This document shows, piece after piece, positions 15,872 to 24,892 of a stretch of 64,000 nt of DNA. Each line of letters starts with the position of its first letter. Position 1 is the first letter of the stretch. The DNA is from G942493215 sp942493215 (GTDB lineage: Bacteria; Bacillota_I; Bacilli_A; RF39; UBA660). A program made the position numbers and the translations under genes. The DNA is taken from assembly GCA_942493215.1 (NCBI GenBank), contig OW818670.1, positions 1,302,001 through 1,366,000 on the forward strand, given 5' to 3'. Under the pieces are notes generated by a model that saw nothing but the letters and a program-made list of their open reading frames with translations, did not search any database and was not told where the DNA came from.

Positions 15872-16954
15872 ATGAAAGTTATAGTTAGTGCAGGGGGAAC
15901 CGGTGGTCATATATATCCTGCTTTAGCTATTATTGATAAGATAAAAGAAAAAGAACCTAATAGTGAATTTTTATATATTGGTACTCATAATCGAATGGAA
16001 AATGATATTATTCCTAAACGTAATATTCCTTTTAGGACAATAGAGATATTTGGTCTTGAAAGAAAGAATATTCTAAAAAACTTTAGAACTTTATATTATT
16101 TTATCAAAAGTTATGTTGCTTGTCGGAAGATAATTAAAGAGTTTAATCCCGATATTGTTATTGGGGTAGGTGGCTATGTAACAGGCCCTGTTTTATTTGC
16201 AGCTCATAGTCTAAAATATAAGACTTTTATTCATGAACAAAATACGAAATTAGGTAAAGCTAATAAATTTTTGAGTAAATATGCTGATAAAATTGCTGTA
16301 TCATTCGAGAATACTTTAAAATATATTGATATTGATAAAGGGGTATTTACAGGTAATCCGCGTGGAGAAAGTGCCATTAATACGCCTGAATATAGTAAAA
16401 AAGAACTTGGTCTTTCTCTCGGTAAAAGAACAGTTCTTATTGTAATGGGATCATTAGGGGCTGGTAAAGTTAACGATGGCTTAATTAAATCGATTAATTT
16501 ATTTAGTAAAAAAAATTATGAGGTATTATTTATTACTGGTCGTGAGCACTATGATAAAATTAAAAGTACCGACATTCCTAGTAATGTTAAATTATTGCCT
16601 TATTTAGATGGTTTACCAGGCGCAATGAAGATAGCAGATGTTATCGTATCACGGGCTGGTGCTACCTCATTAAGTGAAATAACAGCTCTTTTAAAGCCAT
16701 CAATCTTAATTCCTAGTCCCTATGTTGCCAATAATGAACAATATTATAATGCGGCTGATCTAATTGAAAACAACTGTGCCATAATGATTGAAGAAAAGAA
16801 TTTTACAGGTGAAGGATTAGTTAATAAAATAGATGAATTAATTAATAATCAAAGACTTATTAATACTATGCATGAAAATTTAAAGAAAGTAAGTATTCCT
16901 GATAGTGCAACAAGAATATATAATGAAATTAGAAATTTAATAGATAGGAAGTAA
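15872..16954 (+). CDS. murG: MurG, undecaprenyl-PP-MurNAc-pentapeptide GlcNAc transferase
   Basis: 360 aa GT28 enzyme that makes lipid II on the inner membrane face. The N-terminal G-loop SAGGTGGHIYPALAI, the second glycine loop VIGVGGYVTGPVL, the HEQN motif (FIHEQNTKLGKANKF) and the C-terminal UDP-GlcNAc site RAGATSLSEITALLKPSILI are intact. It heads an operon murG-murB-ftsQ with 2- and 10-nt gaps, a remnant of the dcw cluster. Confidence 0.96.
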   Translation: MKVIVSAGGTGGHIYPALAIIDKIKEKEPNSEFLYIGTHNRMENDIIPKRNIPFRTIEIFGLERKNILKNFRTLYYFIKSYVACRKIIKEFNPDIVIGVGGYVTGPVLFAAHSLKYKTFIHEQNTKLGKANKFLSKYADKIAVSFENTLKYIDIDKGVFTGNPRGESAINTPEYSKKELGLSLGKRTVLIVMGSLGAGKVNDGLIKSINLFSKKNYEVLFITGREHYDKIKSTDIPSNVKLLPYLDGLPGAMKIADVIVSRAGATSLSEITALLKPSILIPSPYVANNEQYYNAADLIENNCAIMIEEKNFTGEGLVNKIDELINNQRLINTMHENLKKVSIPDSATRIYNEIRNLIDRK

Positions 16955-16956
16955 AT

Positions 16957-17853
16957 ATGAACATAATTAAACTATTTGACAATGTCAAATGTGGTAAAAA
17001 AATAGAAAATATTTCTTTTAAGAATTATACAACATATAAAATGGATGGAATAGGAAGATTACTAATTAAACCCAGCAATGTTAGTGAATTAATTAATGCC
17101 TTAAAAGTTATTAAAGAGAATAATTTACGTTACAAGATATTAGGTAATGGATCCAATGTTATTTTTACTGCACCCATATATGAAGGAGTTCTTATTAACT
17201 TAAGTGCTTTTGATGAATTAAAAATAACTGGTAACAAAATAGTGGTTGGAGCTGGTTACAGCCTAACTAAATTAGCACTTAAATCTTCTCGTTTAGGCTT
17301 TACTGGTTTAGAGTTTGCAACAGGTATCCCTGGAACGGTTGGGGGAGCTGTTTATATGAATGCTGGAGCTTATAATACCGATATGGGTTATATTGTTCAA
17401 GAAGTTAAAGTATTAACTTCTGACTATGAAATTAAAACTTTAACTAATAAAGAACTAGAGTATCATTACCGTTCTTCCTGTTTACAGACGCATCATGAAT
17501 TAATATGCCTTGAAGCTACTATTGTCCTAAAAAAAGGCGACAAGAAAGCTATAGAATATTTAATTAATGATCGTAAAAAAAGACGTTTTGAAACTCAACC
17601 TTTAGAGTATCCAAGTGCTGGTAGTGTATTCCGTAATCCACCAGATAATAATGCTTGGCAATTAGTTGAAAGTGTTGGTTATAAAGGTAAAAGAATTGGT
17701 AATGCGATGGTAAGTGAAAAGCACGCTAACTTTATTATTAGTGTTGGTAATGTAAAAGGTGAAGATATTAAAAAACTTATCTATGAAATAAAGGATAAAG
17801 TTAAAACGGAAAAAGGAATTGATCTAAAAATTGAACAAGAAATTATAGATTAG
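16957..17853 (+). CDS. murB: UDP-N-acetylenolpyruvoylglucosamine reductase MurB
   Basis: 298 aa, type II MurB length. FAD-binding segments LGNGSNVIFTA and TGIPGTVGGAVYMNAGAY; catalytic serine region PSAGSVFRNP; C-terminal KHANFIISVGN. It reduces enolpyruvyl-UDP-GlcNAc to UDP-MurNAc. It sits between murG and ftsQ, as in many Firmicutes. Confidence 0.96.
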   Translation: MNIIKLFDNVKCGKKIENISFKNYTTYKMDGIGRLLIKPSNVSELINALKVIKENNLRYKILGNGSNVIFTAPIYEGVLINLSAFDELKITGNKIVVGAGYSLTKLALKSSRLGFTGLEFATGIPGTVGGAVYMNAGAYNTDMGYIVQEVKVLTSDYEIKTLTNKELEYHYRSSCLQTHHELICLEATIVLKKGDKKAIEYLINDRKKRRFETQPLEYPSAGSVFRNPPDNNAWQLVESVGYKGKRIGNAMVSEKHANFIISVGNVKGEDIKKLIYEIKDKVKTEKGIDLKIEQEIID

Positions 17854-17863
17854 GTGATATTAG

Positions 17864-18547
17864 ATGCAGGAAAGAAAAGTAAAAAAAAATATTCCTAAAA
17901 AAAGAATAAAATATAAACGTTTAATTATTGTTTTTATTTTTCTTTTGTTAATTATATATGGTCTTTATTGGTTATTAACCGTTAATATTACTAATATATT
18001 CATTACTGGTAATAACTATATTAGTGACCAAACTATAATTGAACAAGCACAACTACAAAATTATCCGAAAGCTATATCAACTTGGAGTTTTCAAATTGAA
18101 GGAAAATTAAAAAAGAATGTCTTGATTAAGAGTGTTAAGGTATACCGTAAGTATTTTACACAAATATACATTAACATTGAAGAAAATACTCCTTTAGTAT
18201 ACCTTATCGGTGAAAATAAGACATGGTTATTAGATGGAGAGAAAATTCAAGAAAAATTTACTATTCCTGTACTAATTAATGATATTCCTACCAATTTATC
18301 AAAGATTTTCTTAAATGATTTTGCAAAAATCAATCCTGATATCAGAAACCGAATTTCTGAAATAAAATACGATCCTAATGTTGATGAAAAAAGATTTCTT
18401 TTTACAATGAATGATGGTAATTATGTATATGTAACATTAGACACTGTTACCAATATCAATGATTATTTAAATATTATTAAGAATTTTCCTAATAAAAAGG
18501 GAATTTTATATTTAGATGAGGGTAATCATTTTAAAGTTTTAGAATAA
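17864..18547 (+). CDS. divIB: Cell-division protein FtsQ/DivIB
   Basis: 227 aa. Basic cytoplasmic tail (ERKVKKNIPKKRIKYKR), one membrane helix (LIIVFIFLLLIIYGLYWLL), then the POTRA domain (ITNIFITGNNYISDQTIIEQ) and the beta domain (LLDGEKIQEKFTIPVLIND). It links divisome parts FtsL and DivIC. It is the last gene of the murG-murB unit before a terminator; ftsA and ftsZ do not follow here. Confidence 0.92.
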   Translation: MQERKVKKNIPKKRIKYKRLIIVFIFLLLIIYGLYWLLTVNITNIFITGNNYISDQTIIEQAQLQNYPKAISTWSFQIEGKLKKNVLIKSVKVYRKYFTQIYINIEENTPLVYLIGENKTWLLDGEKIQEKFTIPVLINDIPTNLSKIFLNDFAKINPDIRNRISEIKYDPNVDEKRFLFTMNDGNYVYVTLDTVTNINDYLNIIKNFPNKKGILYLDEGNHFKVLE

Positions 18548-18550
18548 TAT

Positions 18551-18581
18551 AAATCTATATTTTACAAATATAGATTTTTTC
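18551..18581 (+). terminator. Rho-independent terminator of murG-murB-divIB
   Basis: AAATCTATAT/ATATAGATTT stem and T-run. Confidence 0.82.
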
Positions 18582-18629
18582 TTATATACGATTAATGAAA
18601 ATTATGATAAAATTAGTAAGGGTGATTGT

Positions 18630-19979
18630 ATGTATAAAAATGATGATGATAATAATAATACTGGTAATCAAAAGGGTAGCTTGTTAGACTGGCTATTAAC
18701 GTTTTTTTTGATCCGTAAATCTCAAGAAAAAACAGCCCAAAACGAGAAAAAACAGCCTAAAACTATTATTCCATCACCTACAAAAAATCAAAATACAATC
18801 AAACCAATAAGAAAAGAAGAAGAAAAAACAGTAGTTAATACTCTTTCTAAAAATCCCAATTTAAAGAATCAAGAGGAAGATGTATTAACCAATCCTATAA
18901 TTGAAAGAATTATTGAGATTGACAATATATTAAAACAAGATAGTCGTAATGATCAAGAAATAAAAGAAATTATTGATAAAATTAATAAAACTATTAAGAA
19001 GCAATTAACTAAATGTCAAGAAGATCTAGATAAAATATATGAACAAATACCAACCACTGAAAAAGAAAAAGAAATAATTAAGCTGCAAAAACAATTACAA
19101 GAAATTTGTAATCAACTGATTTTATTACAATATCGCGTTGAAAGTTTAAAAAAAGGACGTTTTTATAATTATAGTCCTGAAGAAAATCAAAATATTATTG
19201 CAATGGTCAAAGATTTAAACAATTTTTCTAGTAAAGAAAATATTACCTCCATCATAGTTGCTTGCGAAGCAAAGCTTATTACAACTATGGAGTTCTTAAA
19301 CACCGAATCAAAACAAGAGTATGTTGCGGATAGTGCTAATACCAAAGGCAGTACTATTGCCATCAGAAGTGAGTATTTTGCCCAAAACCAAGGTAAATTA
19401 GCCGTTGTAAAAGATATTGAATCTATTACCAAGATGACAATTTACGAACAAGAACAGCAAATAAAAAGAATCAAAAAAGAAATACAAGAACTTGAACCAA
19501 CTGTTCAGCAAATTAATCATATAAAAGGATTTGGTAATATCTTTGGCAATACCTTAAAACTAATATGGGGAATTTTTTCTCTACCACTATCCTCAACTAA
19601 ATCTAAACTATTTGGTTCTATATTAATAGGTAATAGTATTAAAGGGCTTAAAAAAGGTCTTGATTTTCAAACTGAACAAATTGTTTATTATGAATATAGT
19701 AAATTTAATTACGCTATAAGCTCAACCGTTAATCGATTAGATGATATTGATTACATCTTAAAGAATGCTTTAACAGATTTAAAAGAATTAAAAATAAACT
19801 ACAATTATCATTTTCAAGAATATCAATATTCATTGCCAGAATATGCTGAATTTTATGCTAAAATAGAGGAACTGGAAAACAAAATCGTTAAAGAGCGCGA
19901 AATTGTTCAACAATCTATCGAAACAATAAAGAGTCAAAAGAAAGATGATAAAATACTAACAAAGAAGGTGGCAGCATGA
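18630..19979 (+). CDS. Large coiled-coil protein of unknown function, 449 aa
   Basis: No family recognised. An Asn-rich start and a possible short hydrophobic segment (GSLLDWLLTFFLI) are followed by a low-complexity Lys/Pro/Thr linker. Long heptad-rich helices then run at roughly residues 90-180, 265-300 and 395-440 (EDLDKIYEQIPTTEKEKEII, QQIKRIKKEIQELEPTVQQI). A Gly/Leu-rich patch (FGNIFGNTLKLIWGIFSLPL) might touch membrane. The stop overlaps the rbgA ATG (ATGA), so the genes are translationally coupled. Its place between the division cluster and rbgA hints at a cell-envelope or ribosome-linked role, but that is speculation. Confidence 0.7.
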   Translation: MYKNDDDNNNTGNQKGSLLDWLLTFFLIRKSQEKTAQNEKKQPKTIIPSPTKNQNTIKPIRKEEEKTVVNTLSKNPNLKNQEEDVLTNPIIERIIEIDNILKQDSRNDQEIKEIIDKINKTIKKQLTKCQEDLDKIYEQIPTTEKEKEIIKLQKQLQEICNQLILLQYRVESLKKGRFYNYSPEENQNIIAMVKDLNNFSSKENITSIIVACEAKLITTMEFLNTESKQEYVADSANTKGSTIAIRSEYFAQNQGKLAVVKDIESITKMTIYEQEQQIKRIKKEIQELEPTVQQINHIKGFGNIFGNTLKLIWGIFSLPLSSTKSKLFGSILIGNSIKGLKKGLDFQTEQIVYYEYSKFNYAISSTVNRLDDIDYILKNALTDLKELKINYNYHFQEYQYSLPEYAEFYAKIEELENKIVKEREIVQQSIETIKSQKKDDKILTKKVAA

Positions 19980-20846
19980 CAAATATAAATTGGTTTCCTG
20001 GTCATATGGCCAAGACAAAACGACTAATTACCCGAAAATCTTGATAATATCGACATTGTTTTAGAGGTAGTAGATGCAAGAATGCCATATTCATCAAGAA
20101 TACCTAATTTATCTGATGATATTGGTAATAAAAAAGCCATTATTATTATGACTAAATATGATTTATGCGACCATAATGAAACTAATAAATGGATTAAGTA
20201 CTATAAAGAGCATGGTCATTATGTTATGCCTTATGATCTAGAAAAATCTCCAAATCTTAATCCTTTATATAGTTTAATAGAAGAAATAATGGTGCCTGTT
20301 AATCTAAAAAGAAAAGAAAAAGGTTTACTTAAAAAACGCACACGCTTACTTGTTGTGGGTATTCCTAATGCTGGCAAATCAACACTGATTAATCGCATTG
20401 TTAAGAGAAAAGCTACAGAGGTAGGTAATAAGCCTGGTGTTACTAAACAAGTTAGTTGGATTCGTATTAATGAAAACTTGGAATTATTAGATACACCGGG
20501 TATTTTGTGGCCAAAAATTAGTGATCAACAAGTGGCTCTTAATTTAGCTAGTCTTACCGCTATAAAAGAAGAAATATTACCATTAGATAATATCGTTTTG
20601 CATATTCTTAAAATGTTAGAGAAATATTATCCTAATACCTTAAATACTCGTTATGGGGTAGAGAATATCAGTGATAACTTTGAAGAAACACTAACCATTA
20701 TTGGTCGAAAAAGAGGTTGTCTGGTTAAAGGTGGTATCGTTGATTATGATAAAGTTATTACCCTTATAATTAATGATTTAAAGCAAGGCATAATTAAAAA
20801 TATTACGTTCGATCGTTATGATGAAATTATAGGTAAGAATATATGA
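19976..20846 (+). pseudogene. rbgA: Ribosome biogenesis GTPase RbgA (YlqF), broken by a one-base frameshift
   Basis: Circularly permuted GTPase needed for 50S maturation. ATG 19976 starts the typical NINWFPGHMAKTKRLIT, but the frame ends at TGA 20042-20044. The continuation ENLDNIDIVLEVVDARMP and all later motifs are in the next frame: G4 TKYD, G1 GIPNAGKSTLINRI, G3 DTPGILWP, and a C-terminal helical domain. One extra C in the run 20031-20033 accounts for it: removing it restores RbgA alignment exactly (…LITENLDNID). Joined length is about 289 residues, close to normal. Since RbgA is essential in Bacillus, base-calling or assembly error is likely. The gene ends in an ATGA overlap with mrnC. 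Confidence 0.88.
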
Positions 20847-21229
20847 AAAATGAGAATGCTTTAACATTAGCTTATCTTGGTGATGCGATATATGAAATAT
20901 ACATCCGAAAGATGCTAATTAATAACGGGTTGGTAAAAGTCGACAAGTTACAAAAAGAAGCAATAAAATATGTTAGTGCTAAAGCCCAGAGCAATTTCTT
21001 AAAGATATTATTAGATAACAATCTGTTAAATCCAAATGAAATGGAAATTATTATGCGAGCTCGTAATCATAAAATTAATCATCATCCTAAAAATACTGAT
21101 ATTTTAACTTATAAGCACGCGACGGCTTTAGAAGCCTTAATAGGATATCTATATTTAGAACATAATGAAAAACGTTTAGAAGAAATAATGCAAGTAATAT
21201 TGGAGGATAAATATGTACGTATATGGTAA
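20843..21229 (+). CDS. mrnC: Mini-ribonuclease III (MrnC)
   Basis: 128 aa RNase III-like catalytic domain without a dsRNA-binding domain. The signature LAYLGDAIYEIYIRKMLI holds the catalytic Asp/Glu, and LEALIGYLYLEHNEKRLEEI is the second RNase III motif. It matures 23S rRNA ends in Bacillus. It overlaps rbgA by 4 nt and rlmB by 17 nt; mrnC-rlmB-(yacP)-sigH is the Bacillus order and is kept here without yacP. Confidence 0.93.
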   Translation: MKNENALTLAYLGDAIYEIYIRKMLINNGLVKVDKLQKEAIKYVSAKAQSNFLKILLDNNLLNPNEMEIIMRARNHKINHHPKNTDILTYKHATALEALIGYLYLEHNEKRLEEIMQVILEDKYVRIW

Positions 21230-21908
21230 AAATGTTGCCAAAGAATTATTAAAAAATAATCGTAAAATAAATAAAGTTTATCTTTATCAATATTTTAATG
21301 ACAATTCTATTATATCTGAGCTACAGAAAAAACAAATTGAAATAATATATCAAGATAAAAAGCAATTAGAGCAACTTGCAAATGGTAATCATCAGGGTAT
21401 AATATTATCTATAGCCGATTATGAATATACATCTATTGATGAATTAATTAAAAACAGCAATGGTCTTATTGTTATTCTTGATCATCTTGAAGATCCTCAT
21501 AATTTAGGGGCCATTATTCGTACTTGTGAAGCAGCAGGTATTAAAAGTATTGTTATTCCAAAAGATCGTAGTGTTGATATTAACTCAACTGTTATGAAAG
21601 TAAGTGCTGGGTCTTTAGATTATATCAATATTGCTCAAGTAACCAATTTAGCAAATACTATTAAATATTTAAAACAACAAGGATTTTGGATAATTGGTAC
21701 TGATATGGATGGAACAGACTATAAAGCTATAGACTATAAAGGTCAAATAGGTTTAATAATCGGCAGTGAAGGAAATGGACTTAGTCGTCTTGTTAAAGAT
21801 AATTGTGACTATATAGCTACTATTCCTATGAATGGACATATTAATAGTTTAAACGCTAGTGTTGCAGCAGGTATAGTCATTTACGAGGCCATAAGTAAAA
21901 GAAAGTAG
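21213..21908 (+). CDS. rlmB: 23S rRNA 2'-O-methyltransferase, TrmH/RlmB family
   Basis: 231 aa SPOUT enzyme. N-terminal substrate-binding domain (MYVYGKNVAKELLKNNRKIN). The catalytic knot is seen in LDHLEDPHNLGAIIRTCEAA, GLIIGSEGNGLSRLVKDNCD and IPMNGHINSLNASVAAGI, the three SpoU motifs. It uses SAM to methylate a guanosine in 23S rRNA. The start lies within mrnC, behind SD GGAGGA. Confidence 0.93.
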   Translation: MYVYGKNVAKELLKNNRKINKVYLYQYFNDNSIISELQKKQIEIIYQDKKQLEQLANGNHQGIILSIADYEYTSIDELIKNSNGLIVILDHLEDPHNLGAIIRTCEAAGIKSIVIPKDRSVDINSTVMKVSAGSLDYINIAQVTNLANTIKYLKQQGFWIIGTDMDGTDYKAIDYKGQIGLIIGSEGNGLSRLVKDNCDYIATIPMNGHINSLNASVAAGIVIYEAISKRK

Positions 21909-21915
21909 GCTTTAT

Positions 21916-22524
21916 ATGAATTATAAAGATTATAATGATAATGAGTTAATAGCATACATAAGTGAAAAAAATGAAGAAGCATATGAAGTTATTTTTGAAA
22001 AATATAAACCCTTCATTGTTTCTAATGCTAAAAAGTTAATTAAATATTGTAATAATTTAGGTATTGATATGAATGATTTAATTCAAGAGGGGATGCTTGG
22101 CTTAAATATTGCTATCAATACCTTTAATCCCAATAAAGACAATATTTTTTATACATATGCTAAAACTTGTATTGAAAGACGTATGTTATCATTAATAACC
22201 GCATCACGTCGTCAGAAACATAAAATATTAAATGAATCATTACCATTAGAATCAGATAATGATGAAGAACATTTATCATTATATAACCTAATAAGTGATG
22301 ATACTAATAATCCAGAAGTTAGAATATTAATACAAGAACATGATAATGAACTAACCAATACTATAAATGAAGTCTTAACTGATTTTGAACATCAAGTCTT
22401 TGAACTAAAAATAAATGGCTTTAATTATCGAGAGATAGCCGAAATTCTTGATAAAGAACCAAAAGCAATTGATAATGCCATTCAACGGATAAAGACAAAA
22501 ATAAAGAATGCAACCAAAAAATAA
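21916..22524 (+). CDS. sigH: RNA polymerase sigma factor, SigH (Spo0H)-like
   Basis: 202 aa sigma-70 family protein with region 2 (GIDMNDLIQEGMLGLNIAIN, YAKTCIERRMLSLITASRRQ) and region 4 (LTDFEHQVFELKINGFNYRE, EPKAIDNAIQRIKTKI). These segments track Bacillus SigH, including DLIQEGM-GL and the RRQKH segment. Its position after mrnC-rlmB is the SigH locus of Firmicutes. In Bacillus SigH directs early sporulation; in Staphylococcus the SigH orthologue turns on competence genes. Both gene sets occur in this window. Confidence 0.88.
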   Translation: MNYKDYNDNELIAYISEKNEEAYEVIFEKYKPFIVSNAKKLIKYCNNLGIDMNDLIQEGMLGLNIAINTFNPNKDNIFYTYAKTCIERRMLSLITASRRQKHKILNESLPLESDNDEEHLSLYNLISDDTNNPEVRILIQEHDNELTNTINEVLTDFEHQVFELKINGFNYREIAEILDKEPKAIDNAIQRIKTKIKNATKK

Positions 22525-22530
22525 TATAAT

Positions 22531-22559
22531 TTGACAAATATATAACTTCGTGATACAAT
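22531..22559 (+). promoter_or_regulatory. Consensus sigma-A promoter of the secreted-protein pair
   Basis: Perfect -35 TTGACA (22531-22536), 17-nt spacer, TACAAT (22554-22559). It lies right after sigH and 50 nt before the 22609 gene. Confidence 0.75.
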
Positions 22560-22608
22560 ATGGGCACTTTTAAGGCAAATTAGCTTTAAAAAAAGGGGGA
22601 AAATATTT

Positions 22609-23421
22609 ATGAGTAAAAAGTTTAAATTAATTATATTTGGATTATTAACAGCATTATTATCACATAATGTAGCTGCTTTAGCAGAAAATATGCCAACAGG
22701 GTTTGTTTCGACTGGAGAATCTAAAGCTACCGGTAATATCAATTCATTTGGCACAGCTAACGATAAACAAGCTAATACTGATGGTGTTGATTTAAGTGGT
22801 TTTATGTCTCGTGGTGAAAAATTTATGGATGTTGCTAGTGAATATAAGGTAAATCAAGGGGAGATTCAAGCCGTTGCTTTATTTAGCAATGAGTTTAATG
22901 CTGCTACATTAACCGAATTAGATAATATGGACGTATTAAATGTTAATCAAAATGTTAATGATTTTATGAATGTCTTAATAAAATTCGCTACTGAATATGA
23001 ACTTCATAACAAAGTTGTTCCATTTTCACAAGTGTTTGATGTTAAAGTTGAAGATCAAACTATGCTTATGTATGTTGAGCAAGTTTTAACAAAATTACCT
23101 AAGATGAAAAAAGCCGAGGCTAAAAAAAGTATTGAAGATTTAGCAGATGCTATCTTAAATGATAAAACAATTAATTTAGATACTGGAAGTCAAGTTTATA
23201 CAATAAAAGCTTCACAATTATCACCAGGATGCCGAATAGTATTAGGTAGATACCTTGCAGCTGGAGCCGCTAAAATTGCCCAAAGAGGTATTATAAAAAA
23301 GAAAGATGCACAATTATATAATGATTCTGCTGATGAATTTATTTCATTAGCGCAAACAGATTTCTTAAAGATTGTTAAAGATTTCGATGGTAATACTGCA
23401 ACTCAAGAAAAAAAGAAATAA
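22609..23421 (+). CDS. Secreted protein of unknown function, 270 aa
   Basis: Sec signal peptide: MSKKFK start, hydrophobic core LIIFGLLTALLSHNVA, likely cleavage after ALA (about residue 25). The mature part is helical and polar with no membrane anchor (TLTELDNMDVLNVNQNVNDF, KKAEAKKSIEDLADAILNDK); a single Cys. The strong promoter and very strong SD (AAAGGGGGAAA) suggest an abundant product. It shares design with the next gene (same secretion type, similar helical content, 22-nt gap), so the two may work together. No family recognised. Confidence 0.75.
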   Translation: MSKKFKLIIFGLLTALLSHNVAALAENMPTGFVSTGESKATGNINSFGTANDKQANTDGVDLSGFMSRGEKFMDVASEYKVNQGEIQAVALFSNEFNAATLTELDNMDVLNVNQNVNDFMNVLIKFATEYELHNKVVPFSQVFDVKVEDQTMLMYVEQVLTKLPKMKKAEAKKSIEDLADAILNDKTINLDTGSQVYTIKASQLSPGCRIVLGRYLAAGAAKIAQRGIIKKKDAQLYNDSADEFISLAQTDFLKIVKDFDGNTATQEKKK

Positions 23422-23443
23422 TATATAAAAGGGGGAGAATAAA

Positions 23444-24370
23444 ATGAAGATTAATTTTAAAAGATTTGCTTCAATAATTATAGGAGCACTTCTAACGCTT
23501 GGACCTGCTCAGGTTGCCGAAGCTAGTCCTAATATATTCTTACAAGAAAATACTGTTGATGAACAAGATCAAGTTCCTATGTTTAATACAAAAGTAAATG
23601 ATCATGTCAAAATGGTTGGTATTGAATCAATAATTAATACAGTAAAAAAATACATTTTCTTTATGAATAAGAATCTTTTTAGTACTGATTCAATGAAAAC
23701 AATATTTAAAGATATGCATATTAATTCAGCAGCTGATATAAAAGATTTAAAAGACTATATTATATATCTTGCCGATAATATGCCTATAGACGATTACATT
23801 GCAATGCTTAAATCATCTATAATATCATCTCCTGATGATATTGCTGTAATTGATGCTTATAAAAAGTTATATGTCAAAGTTAATAGACATAATGCTGATT
23901 ATGAAAAACTAATGGATTTCATGTATTCATTTATTGGTTCCAACGGGACTAATATGCTTAATGCCTCTGATGGTGTAAGAGTTGCTTTAACTTATAAAAG
24001 TATAAATTTAGTTGAGAAACTTACAGCCGCTGGAAAGATGACAGCTAATCAGGCTAATGAAGATGTTGTGTCTATAATCGAAGCTTTAGGAAAAACTTCA
24101 ATGAGCCATTTTGCTTACCTAGTATTTAAAAACGATTGTGAACAAAATGATAAAGCTCAAACATTCCAAAAAAGTTTAGACAAATTAGCAACTGATTTTC
24201 CATATAGTAGTGATCAAGAAGAATTATACTTTTTTATAGGTGATACAAGTGTATTAGTCAATTTAGCAACAACTGATGAACAAGTTAGTGGTTGTGAAGA
24301 TATATTTGATGACGAATATACATTTAAAGTAGATGTATCAGAGAGTACTCAATATACATTAAAACCTTAA
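23444..24370 (+). CDS. Secreted protein of unknown function, 308 aa
   Basis: Signal peptide MKINFKRFASIIIGALLTLG ends near VAEA (about residue 28). The mature part is mostly helical (VKKYIFFMNKNLFSTDSMKT, YIIYLADNMPIDDYIAMLKS) with an acidic C-terminus and two cysteines (NDCEQND, SGCEDIF). SD AAGGGGGAG. It is second gene of the operon from the 22531 promoter and ends at a terminator. Function unknown; extracellular or wall-associated by inference. Confidence 0.75.
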   Translation: MKINFKRFASIIIGALLTLGPAQVAEASPNIFLQENTVDEQDQVPMFNTKVNDHVKMVGIESIINTVKKYIFFMNKNLFSTDSMKTIFKDMHINSAADIKDLKDYIIYLADNMPIDDYIAMLKSSIISSPDDIAVIDAYKKLYVKVNRHNADYEKLMDFMYSFIGSNGTNMLNASDGVRVALTYKSINLVEKLTAAGKMTANQANEDVVSIIEALGKTSMSHFAYLVFKNDCEQNDKAQTFQKSLDKLATDFPYSSDQEELYFFIGDTSVLVNLATTDEQVSGCEDIFDDEYTFKVDVSESTQYTLKP

Positions 24371-24371
24371 T

Positions 24372-24395
24372 AAAAACGCTTAATGCGTTTTTTTC
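24372..24395 (+). terminator. Rho-independent terminator of the secreted-protein operon
   Basis: AAACGC/GCGTTT stem with TTAAT loop and T-run. Confidence 0.82.
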
Positions 24396-24448
24396 TTGTA
24401 ATGTTAATTTACTTACGTTATAATAGTTATATAATATGAGGTGGTTAT

Positions 24449-24859
24449 ATGCAAAGAAGAGGATTTACATTAATAGAACTTTTATCGGTTATTATCATTC
24501 TATCTGTAATAGCAACAATTGTTTATGTTCTAGTGGGGCGTTTTATTGAAAACAGTAAGCAGACTGTTTTTATTGCTAATACTAATGAAATAATAAAAAA
24601 ATTAGATCTTGATCGAAGTGAAAATGGTATTACTATCAGTAATGCCTATACCATTACTGATAACAAAGTAACAGAGAATGTCACTAATCGGGTAATTGTT
24701 CTTAAGAATATAACTGGTATTACTGGTAATGTATATTATGATGTTAATGGAAATTATACCTTATTAGTAAGAAACAATAAATATTGCACAAGAAAAAATG
24801 ATACTGATAAACAAATAATGTTATATCCAATTGGTAATAGCAACTGCACTTTAGGATAA
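24449..24859 (+). CDS. Type IV pilin-like protein (pseudopilin), 136 aa
   Basis: Short basic leader and class III cleavage site MQRRG|FTLIELLSVIIILSVI with Glu5 of the mature protein, followed by a C-terminal soluble domain of about 100 residues with two cysteines (NKYCTRKN, GNSNCTLG). Size resembles ComGC or minor pilins. It should be processed by the prepilin peptidase at 55066. It stands alone here, away from the pilus locus, with SD GAGGTGG and a bidirectional terminator behind. Confidence 0.85.
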   Translation: MQRRGFTLIELLSVIIILSVIATIVYVLVGRFIENSKQTVFIANTNEIIKKLDLDRSENGITISNAYTITDNKVTENVTNRVIVLKNITGITGNVYYDVNGNYTLLVRNNKYCTRKNDTDKQIMLYPIGNSNCTLG

Positions 24860-24860
24860 C

Positions 24861-24892
24861 AAAAAATGAACTAAATAGTTCATTTTTTTATT
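24861..24892. terminator. Bidirectional terminator between pilin and tagO genes
   Basis: AAAAAATGAACT/AGTTCATTTTTT stem, A-run and T-run on opposite sides, serving both converging genes. Confidence 0.85.
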
